Source: Comamonadaceae bacterium
Lineage (GTDB): Bacteria > Pseudomonadota > Gammaproteobacteria > Burkholderiales > Burkholderiaceae_C
Reading direction: 5' to 3'
DNA: 59,006 bases
Assembly: GCA_947373105.1 (NCBI GenBank)
Contig: CANBWK010000007.1
Span: 1-59,006, forward strand
Part shown: positions 37,161-44,854 of the stretch, piece after piece
Position numbering within the stretch: position 1 is the stretch's first letter
How the letters are laid out: each line of letters opens with the position of its first letter
Notes under the pieces: model-generated
Databases searched by the model: none
What the model was told of the DNA's origin: nothing
Seen by the model: only the letters and a program-made list of their open reading frames with translations
Made by a program: the position numbers and the translations under genes

Positions 37161-39215
37161 TCAGGCTGTCGTTTCTGCCGGTGACTCACTCACATCGAGG
37201 GCAATGGCAATGGGACCAGCAGAAGTATCTTCATCCTCGTTTTCTTCTGCCGATTCAACAGCCTGTTGCGAGTCAAGTCGCTCGAGAACCGTGCCATGAA
37301 CATCCAAAGCTATCGGGTCGATATGGGCTAATTTGACAAGAACTTTGGCACCTCTTTCCATACCTTGGGCGCCAAGGACAGTCAACACCAGCGGTAGGGT
37401 ATCTGCTCGGACCAGCCATTGCCCGCCAGAGGCTTCCTTGAACAAAGTGGCGGTCAGCTCAGAGATCTTTTGCTGAGAAAGATATTGCAAAGTCCAAAAA
37501 CGCTCCATGCCCGATTGGTAATTGTTGTAAGCGCTGTAGGCTGCATCAAAACCACTGATGATGGCAAACAGGTGTGCATCTTTGGGTTTAAAGGGGGCTG
37601 CCAGGGCCGCAGTGGCGCCGTGGCGTGCGCACGCAATAATTTGCCATTGATTGACCAAGTCAGTGTAACGACGAAGCGGGGAAGTGCTCCAAGCGTAACT
37701 GGGCACGCCGATGCCCGCATGTGGCAAGGCCTTGGTGCCCATGCGCACTTTCACACCGGGCGCTAAGCTGGCTTGACTCCGGTAGATTGCAGGCACACCC
37801 AGACTCGCCATCCATTGCCCCCAGGTACTGTTGGCCAAAATCATGGCCTCGGCCACGATCAAATCAAGCGGAGCACCGCGTTGGCGCGTGCCAATGCTGA
37901 CGAGTTCATTGCCAACAGGCGGAATAGCATTGTTTTCGCGTTCCAAGCGGAATGTGTAATCGGGTCGATTGAATGCCTCAGGCTTTCCACGAACCACTTC
38001 ACGGCCGGCTTTAAGGTGTTGAGCCAAGCGCCAATAGAAAGCCAACGATGAACGCGCCATCGGCAAATCCGGTTGCGCTTCGGCATGAGCAAATTCGGGG
38101 TCTTCTAGCCACTGCGCAGTCACTAGGCTGTCGAGTTGATCGTGCCGCAGGTTGGCGGCAATGTGCACTTTTTCAAGTTTGGTTTCACTGCTCAGGATGT
38201 TCAAACTGGATTCATCGAAAGTCACATACAAAGATACGGCAGGACAGTCCTGACCTTCAGCCAGTGTGTAATTCTTAACAACATCGTCAGGCAGCATGGT
38301 GATTTTGTAGCCCGGCATGTACACAGTTGAAAAACGATTTCGACCCAGTTGATCGATGGGGCTGTCGGGCAACACGGCCAGGCCCGGTGCCGCAATGTGG
38401 ATGCCCACGGTCACCGTACCACTGCCTAAGCCCTGTAAAGACAAAGCATCGTCAATCTCGGTTGTTTGGGAGTCGTCAATTGAATAAGCCTGCGCGTTGG
38501 ACAAGGGCAGTGTGTCAGTGATGGGCGGTGCAGACAAAGCCGGAAATCCGGTCCCTTTCGGAAAGTTGTCAAACAAAAACCGTTGCCAGTGAAAGTCATA
38601 AGCCGACTCAATGGCACCGGCTTGTTGCAACAGCTCCAATGGTGCGGTTTGGGTTGCTCGACTGGCTTCGACTACGGCTTTGTATTCAGGCGCATTCTTG
38701 TCAGGTTTGAACAGAATTTTGTACAACTGCTCACGAATGGGGGCTGGGCAGACCTTTTGCGAAAGTTCGGCAGCCCAGTTTTCGATTTGGGCTTGAACCA
38801 ACTTTTTCTTTTCGATGGCGGCAAGTGCTTGGGCCACAATTTCTGGGGAGGCTTTTCGGAAACGCCCTTTGCCTGCGCGGCGAAAATAATGAGGTGCTTC
38901 AAACAATGTGATCAGTGCGGCAACCCGTTCGGTGGTGGACGCCGAGGCACTGAAGTAGTCGTGTGCCAGATCGGTGAACCCAAATTCGGTTTCGGGTGCG
39001 AATTCCCAAGCCAAATTCAGGTCAATGGTTTGACTCAGGGTTGTTGATTCTTCAAGCAATACGGCAGGCGCAGGCTTGTCAAACTTGAGTAACACATTGG
39101 CAGCCTTAACTTTAACGCGTTTGCCGCTGTCGAGTTCAACCTGAGTTGAAGCCTCGGCTTCGGACAAGATGCGACCGGCCATGAATTTTCCGGCTTCTTC
39201 AAACAATAAAAACAT
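37161..39215 (-). CDS. RNB-domain 3'-5' exoribonuclease (RNase II family)
   Basis: The protein has about 684 residues from the ATG at 39215 (MFLLFEEAGKFMAGRILSE). An N-terminal region with an OB-like segment is followed by the RNB catalytic domain: SIDDSQTTEIDDALSL carries the magnesium-binding aspartates, then GIHIAAPG, FSTVYMPGYKITMLP and the late SPLRRYTDLVNQWQI. RNase II and RNase R degrade single-stranded RNA; the short C-terminal S1-like part and the overall length favour an RNase II-like enzyme. The longer reading to 39245 would overlap the esterase gene. A GACAAT with 7-nt gap precedes the chosen start. Confidence 0.88.
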   Translation of the reverse strand: MFLLFEEAGKFMAGRILSEAEASTQVELDSGKRVKVKAANVLLKFDKPAPAVLLEESTTLSQTIDLNLAWEFAPETEFGFTDLAHDYFSASASTTERVAALITLFEAPHYFRRAGKGRFRKASPEIVAQALAAIEKKKLVQAQIENWAAELSQKVCPAPIREQLYKILFKPDKNAPEYKAVVEASRATQTAPLELLQQAGAIESAYDFHWQRFLFDNFPKGTGFPALSAPPITDTLPLSNAQAYSIDDSQTTEIDDALSLQGLGSGTVTVGIHIAAPGLAVLPDSPIDQLGRNRFSTVYMPGYKITMLPDDVVKNYTLAEGQDCPAVSLYVTFDESSLNILSSETKLEKVHIAANLRHDQLDSLVTAQWLEDPEFAHAEAQPDLPMARSSLAFYWRLAQHLKAGREVVRGKPEAFNRPDYTFRLERENNAIPPVGNELVSIGTRQRGAPLDLIVAEAMILANSTWGQWMASLGVPAIYRSQASLAPGVKVRMGTKALPHAGIGVPSYAWSTSPLRRYTDLVNQWQIIACARHGATAALAAPFKPKDAHLFAIISGFDAAYSAYNNYQSGMERFWTLQYLSQQKISELTATLFKEASGGQWLVRADTLPLVLTVLGAQGMERGAKVLVKLAHIDPIALDVHGTVLERLDSQQAVESAEENEDEDTSAGPIAIALDVSESPAETTA

Positions 39216-39222
39216 AGTCCTG

Positions 39223-39228
39223 ATTGTC
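39223..39228 (-). promoter_or_regulatory. -10 element of a predicted leaderless transcript (RNB ribonuclease)
   Basis: GACAAT on the minus strand ends 7 nt before ATG 39215, with TTGGCT as a possible -35 (16-bp spacer). It lies inside the 3' end of the esterase gene or just after it, giving the ribonuclease its own promoter. Confidence 0.45.
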
Positions 39229-39241
39229 CCATGCTCCGGCT

Positions 39242-39838
39242 TCAAGCCAAGTTCAAAAAATTCAGAATATCGTCCTGATGGTCCTCAAAATCAGACAAAG
39301 CATGGTCGCTGCCCGGCAAAAGTTTGATTTGGGCATGAGGAAGGTGCCCCGTCATTTCTCGCCAGTCCAGCACCTCATCCCCTTTGGCCACGATGGCAAA
39401 CACCTCAGAATGTGTTGATTCCAGGGCATTTTGAAGGGCTTCCAACTCGTCTACATAGTTGGATTGAAAGTAAAAGGACTGCGCAGGATCGTGCCATGCC
39501 TGTTGCGTGCCCACATGATGTATTAGATCTCGGGCAGGTTCTACCGCCGGGTTCAACAGGACTGATGGGCAGCCCGTAGCAGCAGCAAAACACTGCGCAT
39601 AAAAGCCGCCTAAGGAAGAGCCGACGACGGCGGTTTGGCTCAATGGCCAATTCTTGGTGCCTTGATTAATCAAGGCCATGGCCTCTTTAGGTGAGGGAGG
39701 GAGTTGCGGACACCACCAGTGAACCTGCGGGTGCAGTTGGTGCACCCAGTGGGCCATTTTTTGGGCCTTCATGGATTGGGGGGACGAACGAAAACCATGT
39801 AAGTACAGCAAATGGGTGATGGATGCTTTGCTTTTCAT
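39242..39838 (-). CDS. YqiA/YcfP-like alpha/beta-hydrolase
   Basis: This esterase-like protein has about 198 residues. LLYLHGFRSSPQSMKA marks the oxyanion region, GSSLGGFYA holds the nucleophile Ser, GDEVLDWRE supplies the acid and GSDHALSDF the His. This is the UPF0227/YqiA esterase family; the natural substrate is unknown. I choose ATG 39838 (MKSKASITHLLYLHG) because the ATG at 39847 would lie within the -10 element GATAAT. It is divergent from rodA, with only 42 bp between the start codons. Confidence 0.82.
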   Translation of the reverse strand: MKSKASITHLLYLHGFRSSPQSMKAQKMAHWVHQLHPQVHWWCPQLPPSPKEAMALINQGTKNWPLSQTAVVGSSLGGFYAQCFAAATGCPSVLLNPAVEPARDLIHHVGTQQAWHDPAQSFYFQSNYVDELEALQNALESTHSEVFAIVAKGDEVLDWREMTGHLPHAQIKLLPGSDHALSDFEDHQDDILNFLNLA

Positions 39839-39845
39839 ATAGTTC

Positions 39846-39851
39846 ATTATC
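39846..39851 (-). promoter_or_regulatory. -10 element of a predicted leaderless transcript (YqiA-like)
   Basis: GATAAT on the minus strand ends 7 nt before ATG 39838, and TTATCT 16 bp upstream is a possible -35. No Shine-Dalgarno sequence is seen. Confidence 0.5.
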
Positions 39852-39868
39852 TGGGCATTCGAAGCTGA

Positions 39869-39874
39869 GATAAT
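39869..39874 (+). promoter_or_regulatory. extended -10 of a predicted leaderless transcript (rodA)
   Basis: TGAGATAAT is an extended -10 whose hexamer ends exactly 6 nt before the rodA ATG at 39881. No Shine-Dalgarno sequence is present. Confidence 0.55.
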
Positions 39875-39880
39875 CGCAGT

Positions 39881-41035
39881 ATGAATACGGTCATCCAGAA
39901 ACAGACACTGATTCAGCGATTGCAATTGTGGTTCGAAGGTTTCGATGGGCCTTTGGCATTCGCTGTTTTTTTGCTCGCATGTGCGGGCTTGGTGATCATG
40001 TTTTCTTCAGGTTATGACCATGGCACTCGCTTTACTGACCATGCCCGTAACATGTTGATTGCCGCCTTCATCATGTTTGTTGCGGCGCAAATACCACCTC
40101 AAAAATTGATGAGTTTGGCAGTGCCGATGTATACATTGGGGGTCATTTTGTTGATTGCCGTGGCTGTCTTTGGAATCACCAAGAAAGGCTCGCGCCGGTG
40201 GGTGAATCTGGGGGTGATCATTCAGCCCAGCGAAATATTGAAAATTGCCATGCCATTGATGCTGGCTTGGTGGTTCCAAAAGCGCGAAGGTCAATTGCGT
40301 CCCTTGGACTTTGCCGTTGCGGGCGTTTTGCTGGCGATACCGGTGGGGTTGATTCTTCGTCAACCTGATTTGGGCACAGCTTTGCTGGTTTTGTCAGCTG
40401 GTTTGTCTGTGATTTTCTTCGCGGGATTGAGCTGGCGGCTGATCGTTCCCCCTTTGCTCATGGGATTGATTGGGATCGTGTTGCTGGTTATTTTTGAACC
40501 TGGCTTGTGCGCAGACGATGTGAATTGGCATGTATTACACGAATACCAACGTCAGCGGATATGCACTTTACTGGACCCCACGCGCGACCCCTTGGGACGA
40601 GGTTTTCATATCATTCAGGGAATGATTGCGATTGGCTCCGGTGGCTTTTGGGGCAAAGGATTTATGCAGGGCACACAGACGCATTTGGAGTTCATTCCTG
40701 AGCGTACGACAGACTTTATTTTTGCAGCATTCTCGGAAGAGTTTGGCTTGTTCGGTAACCTTTTTCTGATTTCTTCGTTTCTTTTCTTGGTTTACCGGGG
40801 TTTGATGATTGCGCTGGACGCGCCCACCCTGTTCACCCGTTTGCTGGCGGGCAGTGTGACCATGATTTTCTTCACCTATGCATTTGTCAACATGGGGATG
40901 GTCAGCGGGATCTTGCCCGTGGTAGGTGTGCCCCTTCCGTTTATCAGCTATGGCGGGACAGCCATGGTCACTTTGGGTCTGGGTTTGGGGATTTTGATGT
41001 CGATTGCTAAAGCTAAAAGGTTGGTGCAAACATGA
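39881..41035 (+). CDS. rodA: elongasome peptidoglycan glycosyltransferase RodA
   Basis: RodA (MrdB) is the SEDS polymerase of the cell-elongation machinery. The protein has 384 residues and about ten membrane helices. SEDS motifs are GSRRWVNLG with IIQPSEILKIAMP, LRQPDLGTALL, the periplasmic FIPERTTDFIFAAFSEEFG and the C-terminal LPFISYGGTAM. It is distinguished from FtsW by the shorter N-terminus and by not lying in the dcw cluster. mreBCD and mrdA, its usual neighbours, are absent here. Its stop overlaps the next gene by 4 nt. Confidence 0.94.
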   Translation: MNTVIQKQTLIQRLQLWFEGFDGPLAFAVFLLACAGLVIMFSSGYDHGTRFTDHARNMLIAAFIMFVAAQIPPQKLMSLAVPMYTLGVILLIAVAVFGITKKGSRRWVNLGVIIQPSEILKIAMPLMLAWWFQKREGQLRPLDFAVAGVLLAIPVGLILRQPDLGTALLVLSAGLSVIFFAGLSWRLIVPPLLMGLIGIVLLVIFEPGLCADDVNWHVLHEYQRQRICTLLDPTRDPLGRGFHIIQGMIAIGSGGFWGKGFMQGTQTHLEFIPERTTDFIFAAFSEEFGLFGNLFLISSFLFLVYRGLMIALDAPTLFTRLLAGSVTMIFFTYAFVNMGMVSGILPVVGVPLPFISYGGTAMVTLGLGLGILMSIAKAKRLVQT

Positions 41036-41928
41036 GTTCAGTCAACGGGGTTCAAGTTGCAGTCATTGGCGCAGGCAACATGGGCGGCGCCATGCTTGCC
41101 CGCTTGTGCGAGGCGGGTTGGACGGTCGCTGTGTGCGACGTGGATCCTCAACAGCAAGCTGTGGCCGTGGCTTGTGGCGCCCGAGATTGTTCAACTCCTT
41201 TGGATGCGGCGCAGCTTTTGTGCGCAGAAGGTGTTTTGCTGATCGCGGTGATTGATGCGGAACAAACGCGTGAGGTTTTGACCGGTCCAAATGGCGCTAT
41301 GGCCGCCATGCATTCAGGTCAAACGGTGATGCTGTGTCCGACCCTGTCACCCACCGATGTACAAGCCATAGGTTCGATGCTGGCCCAGCATGGGGTAAGT
41401 TGTATAGATGCGCCCATGTCGGGAGGGCCTATACGGGCACGTGATGGCAGCATGAGTTTGATGGTCGCATGTGAAGACGGTGTGTTTCAGCGTCATGCAG
41501 GGTTATTGAATACCTTGAGTCAGAAAATTTTTCGCATCAGCGGACGTGTTGGCGATGGCGCCAAAACCAAGCTGGTCAATAACCTTTTAGCTGCGATCAA
41601 TTTGTCAGGTGCCGCAGAGGCTTTGGCTTTGGCCGATCGTTTGGGATTGAACCTGAACACCACCTTGTCCGTCATGGCGCAGTCAAGCGGCCAAAGCTGG
41701 ATTGCGTCAGACCGGATGCCGCGGGCTTTTGTGGGGGATCTGGCCCCACGAGCGCATGTGACATTATTGGAAAAAGACACTCGCTTAGCTGTCGAAATGG
41801 CGCAAAGTGTTGGGTTTGACGCAGCCATTGGGCAATTGGCCCGTCTTGCGTTTGCGCAAGCCAGCGCGGATGGTTGGGCAAATCAAGACGATGCTGCCCT
41901 TTTTCAGTGGATGAAAGATCACCGCTGA
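41032..41928 (+). CDS. NAD(P)-dependent beta-hydroxyacid dehydrogenase family protein
   Basis: The protein has 298 residues and a typical 3-hydroxyisobutyrate/6-phosphogluconate dehydrogenase-like layout. The Rossmann motif is VIGAGNMGGAMLARL near residue 10, the substrate motif DAPMSGGPIRARDGSM near residue 128, and the catalytic Lys in GAKTKLVNNLL near residue 180. The family covers tartronate semialdehyde reductase, 3-hydroxyisobutyrate dehydrogenase and similar enzymes; the substrate cannot be set from sequence. It overlaps rodA by 4 nt and probably shares its transcript, without an obvious functional link. Confidence 0.85.
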   Translation: MSSVNGVQVAVIGAGNMGGAMLARLCEAGWTVAVCDVDPQQQAVAVACGARDCSTPLDAAQLLCAEGVLLIAVIDAEQTREVLTGPNGAMAAMHSGQTVMLCPTLSPTDVQAIGSMLAQHGVSCIDAPMSGGPIRARDGSMSLMVACEDGVFQRHAGLLNTLSQKIFRISGRVGDGAKTKLVNNLLAAINLSGAAEALALADRLGLNLNTTLSVMAQSSGQSWIASDRMPRAFVGDLAPRAHVTLLEKDTRLAVEMAQSVGFDAAIGQLARLAFAQASADGWANQDDAALFQWMKDHR

Positions 41929-41985
41929 TCCCTCCGGCTTAAAAGGCCGAACAATATCCTTTGGGCGTGGTTGGTGCTCTTTCTC

Positions 41986-41991
41986 TACAAT
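41986..41991 (+). promoter_or_regulatory. -10 element of a predicted leaderless transcript (tldD)
   Basis: TACAAT ends 6 nt (GGGGGC) before the ATG at 41998. TTGGGC at 41961-41966 is a distant -35 candidate (19 bp). Confidence 0.5.
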
Positions 41992-41997
41992 GGGGGC

Positions 41998-43458
41998 ATG
42001 ATTTCTCGTGAACCCACCCTTGAACGCCTGGCCACGGCCCGGTCCTTGTTGCTTGAACCTTTTGGTTTGGATGAAACGCATTTGACGCAGGCCTTGTCTG
42101 CAATCAAAGCGCACAAAATCGATGATGCCGATTTGTACTTTCAATACACCCGCTCAGAAGGCTGGAGTTTGGAGGAAGGCATCGTTAAAACTGGCAGTTT
42201 CAGCATTGATCAGGGTGTGGGCGTCAGGGCTGTTGCAGGTGAAAAAACAGCATTTGCGTATTCCGATGACATCTCTATCAGTTCTTTGATGGACGCCGCA
42301 GTCACGGTACGCAGCATTGCCAGTGCCGCGCAAAATCGCCGAGCCAAAGTGCCCGCCCGCAAAGTAGCAACAAGTCGTTTGCTCTACCCTTCCATGGACC
42401 CGATGGGCAGCATGGACAGCGCGGCGAAAGTCAAATTGCTAGAGAAGGTTGAACAACTCGCACGTGCCAAGGATGCCCGTATTGTGCAGGTCATGGCGGG
42501 TTTGGCCACTGAATACGACGTGGTAATGGTGGCGCGTGCAGATGGTACGTTGGCCGCCGATGTTCGCCCTTTAGTCCGTTTGTCGGTCTCGGTCATCGCC
42601 GAGCAAGGTAAGCGCCGCGAATCAGGTAGCGGCGGTGGAGGTGGACGGTTTGGGTTGGCGTATTTTGATGACGCAATGATCAACACTTATGTCAATGATG
42701 CTGTTCATGCTGCCGTCACCAATTTGGACGCACGTCCTGCGCCAGCAGGTGAAATGACGGTTGTATTAGGTCCGGGTTGGCCAGGAGTCTTGTTGCATGA
42801 AGCGATCGGGCATGGACTTGAAGGCGACTTCAACCGCAAAGGCTCCAGCGCTTTCAGCGGTCGCATTGGACAACGTGTCGCGGCAAAAGGCGTGACCGTC
42901 TTGGATGACGGTACCTTGGCCGATCGACGGGGCTCGCTCAATGTCGATGATGAAGGCCATGTCAGCCAGCGCAATGTCCTGATCGAAGACGGTATTTTGA
43001 TGGGGTACATCCAGGACTCCATGAATGCCCGACTCATGGGCGTCAAACCGACAGGCAATGGCCGACGTGAAAGTTACGCCCATGTTCCCATGCCCCGCAT
43101 GACCAACACGTACATGTTGGGAGGAGACAAAGCGCCTGAAGAAATTGTGGCCAGCATCAAGAAGGGTTTGTATGCCCCCAATTTTGGTGGCGGACAGGTG
43201 GACATCACCAGCGGCAAATTCGTCTTTTCTGCCAGCGAAGCCTATTGGGTTGAAAACGGCAAAATTCTGTACCCCGTCAAGGGGGCCACACTGGTGGGTA
43301 GTGGGCCTGAATCTCTCAAAAAAATCTCCATGATCGGCAACGACATGCGTTTGGACAGCGGTGTGGGCACTTGCGGCAAGGAAGGTCAAAGCGTCCCTGT
43401 GGGCGTAGGCCAACCTACTTTGCGAATTGACGGTTTGACCGTTGGCGGCACGGCTTGA
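41998..43458 (+). CDS. tldD: metalloprotease TldD
   Basis: TldD forms a heterodimeric zinc protease with TldE (PmbA) that trims unfolded peptides and matures microcin B17 and CcdA-type substrates in enterobacteria. The protein has 486 residues from ATG 41998. The catalytic motif is HEAIGH near residue 265, within VLLHEAIGHGLEGDFNRKG, followed by SVPVGVGQPTLRIDGLTVGG at the C-terminus. No tldE is nearby. A longer reading from 41971 would overlap the -10 element and is not supported. Confidence 0.95.
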   Translation: MISREPTLERLATARSLLLEPFGLDETHLTQALSAIKAHKIDDADLYFQYTRSEGWSLEEGIVKTGSFSIDQGVGVRAVAGEKTAFAYSDDISISSLMDAAVTVRSIASAAQNRRAKVPARKVATSRLLYPSMDPMGSMDSAAKVKLLEKVEQLARAKDARIVQVMAGLATEYDVVMVARADGTLAADVRPLVRLSVSVIAEQGKRRESGSGGGGGRFGLAYFDDAMINTYVNDAVHAAVTNLDARPAPAGEMTVVLGPGWPGVLLHEAIGHGLEGDFNRKGSSAFSGRIGQRVAAKGVTVLDDGTLADRRGSLNVDDEGHVSQRNVLIEDGILMGYIQDSMNARLMGVKPTGNGRRESYAHVPMPRMTNTYMLGGDKAPEEIVASIKKGLYAPNFGGGQVDITSGKFVFSASEAYWVENGKILYPVKGATLVGSGPESLKKISMIGNDMRLDSGVGTCGKEGQSVPVGVGQPTLRIDGLTVGGTA

Positions 43459-43504
43459 GCTTCATGGGTCTCGAGTCCTTTCAAGTGATGTCAGAAACTT
43501 GTGA

Positions 43505-43510
43505 TACATT
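43505..43510 (+). promoter_or_regulatory. extended -10 for the aroG leader transcript
   Basis: TGATACATT is an extended -10 type sequence. The hexamer TACATT ends 6 nt before the leader ATG at 43517, so the leader peptide would be translated from a leaderless RNA. TTCAAG at 43480-43485 is a poor -35 candidate. Confidence 0.45.
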
Positions 43511-43516
43511 GCCACC

Positions 43517-43588
43517 ATGAATTCGCGTATTGCATTTTATTTTTACTTTTGGTTCTCAGTCCCCGGCGGACGAGAGGCGAGCGCGTAA
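43517..43588 (+). CDS. aromatic leader peptide for aroG attenuation (23 aa)
   Basis: This is a 23-codon reading frame whose codons 7-13 encode FYFYFWF: four Phe, two Tyr and one Trp in a row. Such a run is the hallmark of an amino-acid-sensing leader peptide (pheL/trpL type). It ends 84 nt before the DAHP synthase gene, the entry enzyme for all three aromatic amino acids. Codons 15-18 contain CCGGCGG, identical to the 3' arm of the terminator hairpin downstream, so the same segment can capture the terminator's 5' arm. Ribosome stalling on the aromatic codons would leave that segment free and prevent termination. No Shine-Dalgarno sequence is visible, and translation may be leaderless. Confidence 0.85.
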   Translation: MNSRIAFYFYFWFSVPGGREASA

Positions 43589-43617
43589 ACAGCACCCCAC
43601 TCAGTCAAAACCGCCGG
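43563..43617 (+). promoter_or_regulatory. antiterminator pairing of the aroG attenuator
   Basis: CCGGCGG at 43563-43569, inside the leader peptide frame just after the aromatic codons, is perfectly complementary to CCGCCGG at 43611-43617, the 5' arm of the terminator. The two pairings are mutually exclusive. Confidence 0.7.
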
Positions 43618-43642
43618 AGCCTAAAGCCCGGCGGTTTTTTTA
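43607..43642 (+). terminator. attenuator terminator upstream of aroG
   Basis: AAAACCGCCGG (43607-43617) pairs with CCGGCGGTTTT (43628-43638), and a run of T continues to 43641. It lies between the leader peptide and aroG, so it must be passed for aroG expression. Confidence 0.88.
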
Positions 43643-43672
43643 TTTTCAGTTTTATTTTCAAGGAGTTTGATG

Positions 43673-44797
43673 ATGCCCACGAAAGCCACTGCCACCAGCG
43701 AAGCCTGGTATGCGAACCAAGTCGACAAAACAGGACAAACCGACGACGAACGCATCAAGGACATCACCGTGCTCCCACCTCCAGAACATTTGATTCGCTT
43801 TTTTCCTATTGCCGGTACACCGGTGGAAAAGCTGATATCACAGACCCGCAAGGCCATTCAAAACATCGTGCATGGCAAGGACGATCGCTTGTTGGTCATT
43901 ATTGGTCCTTGCTCGATCCACGACCCAGCCGCAGCAATCGAGTATGCGCGCCGACTCAAGCCTTTGCGTGACAAGTACGCCGATACCTTGGAAGTAGTGA
44001 TGCGCGTTTACTTTGAAAAACCGCGTACGACAGTGGGCTGGAAAGGGCTGATCAACGATCCGTATTTGGATGAAAGCTGCCGCATCGATGAAGGTCTGCG
44101 TATTGCCCGCCAACTGCTGATCGAGATCAACCGCGCCGGCTTGCCAGCGGCAAGCGAGTTTCTGGATGTGATTTCACCGCAGTACATTGGTGACTTGATC
44201 AGCTGGGGTGCCATTGGTGCCCGTACGACTGAGAGTCAGGTGCATCGCGAATTGGCCTCTGGTTTGTCTGCCCCAATTGGCTTCAAAAATGGCACCGATG
44301 GCAACATTAAAATCGCAACGGATGCGATTCAGGCAGCCTCTCGTGGGCACCACTTTTTATCTGTGCATAAAAATGGTCAAGTGGCGATTGTGCAAACACA
44401 GGGTAACAAAGATTGCCATGTGATCTTGCGTGGCGGCAAGGCGCCCAACTACGACGCCGCCAGCGTGGCTGCAGCGTGTAAAGAGCTGGAGGCCGCAAAA
44501 TTACCGGCCACCTTGATGGTCGATTGCAGCCATGCCAACAGCAGCAAATTGCACACCCGTCAAATTGAGGTGGCCAAGGACATCGCTGCGCAAATGGCGG
44601 GCGGTTCTCACCAAGTTTTTGGTGTGATGGTCGAGAGCCACTTGCTGGATGGCGCGCAGAAATTCACGCCGGGCAAAGACGATCCTTCCAAGTTGAATTA
44701 CGGTCAGAGTATTACCGATGCCTGCATCAGTTGGGACGACAGCCAGCAGGTTTTGCAGGTTTTGTCGGATGCCGTGAAGTCGCGCCGTTTGCGCTGA
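43673..44797 (+). CDS. aroG: 3-deoxy-7-phosphoheptulonate (DAHP) synthase, class I
   Basis: DAHP synthase condenses phosphoenolpyruvate and erythrose 4-phosphate, the first step of the shikimate pathway. The protein has about 374 residues, the AroG/AroF/AroH type. Motifs are IIGPCSIHDP near residue 80, MRVYFEKPRTTVGWKG with the PEP-site residues, GARTTESQVHRELASGL and MVDCSHANSSK. Which aromatic acid inhibits it cannot be read directly. ATG occurs at 43670 and 43673; AAGGAG at 43660-43665 gives a 7-nt spacing to the second. Expression is predicted to be controlled by the aromatic attenuator just upstream. Confidence 0.95.
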   Translation: MPTKATATSEAWYANQVDKTGQTDDERIKDITVLPPPEHLIRFFPIAGTPVEKLISQTRKAIQNIVHGKDDRLLVIIGPCSIHDPAAAIEYARRLKPLRDKYADTLEVVMRVYFEKPRTTVGWKGLINDPYLDESCRIDEGLRIARQLLIEINRAGLPAASEFLDVISPQYIGDLISWGAIGARTTESQVHRELASGLSAPIGFKNGTDGNIKIATDAIQAASRGHHFLSVHKNGQVAIVQTQGNKDCHVILRGGKAPNYDAASVAAACKELEAAKLPATLMVDCSHANSSKLHTRQIEVAKDIAAQMAGGSHQVFGVMVESHLLDGAQKFTPGKDDPSKLNYGQSITDACISWDDSQQVLQVLSDAVKSRRLR

Positions 44798-44808
44798 TCG
44801 CCATGGTC

Positions 44809-44836
44809 AGGGTCACTGATCAGAGGCCCTCATTTT
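44809..44836 (+). terminator. weak possible terminator between aroG and mpl
   Basis: AGGGTC (44809-44814) can pair with GGCCCT (44825-44830), including one wobble, and is followed by CATTTT. It lies between two convergent genes. Evidence is slight. Confidence 0.25.
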
Positions 44837-44854
44837 GTCTGATCTTGAGGTTGC

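Noticed and set aside
43501-43971. 156-codon frame covering the aroG leader and the start of aroG
   Set aside because: It runs out of frame through aroG. The short frame from 43517 with its aromatic run and the aroG frame explain the region better.
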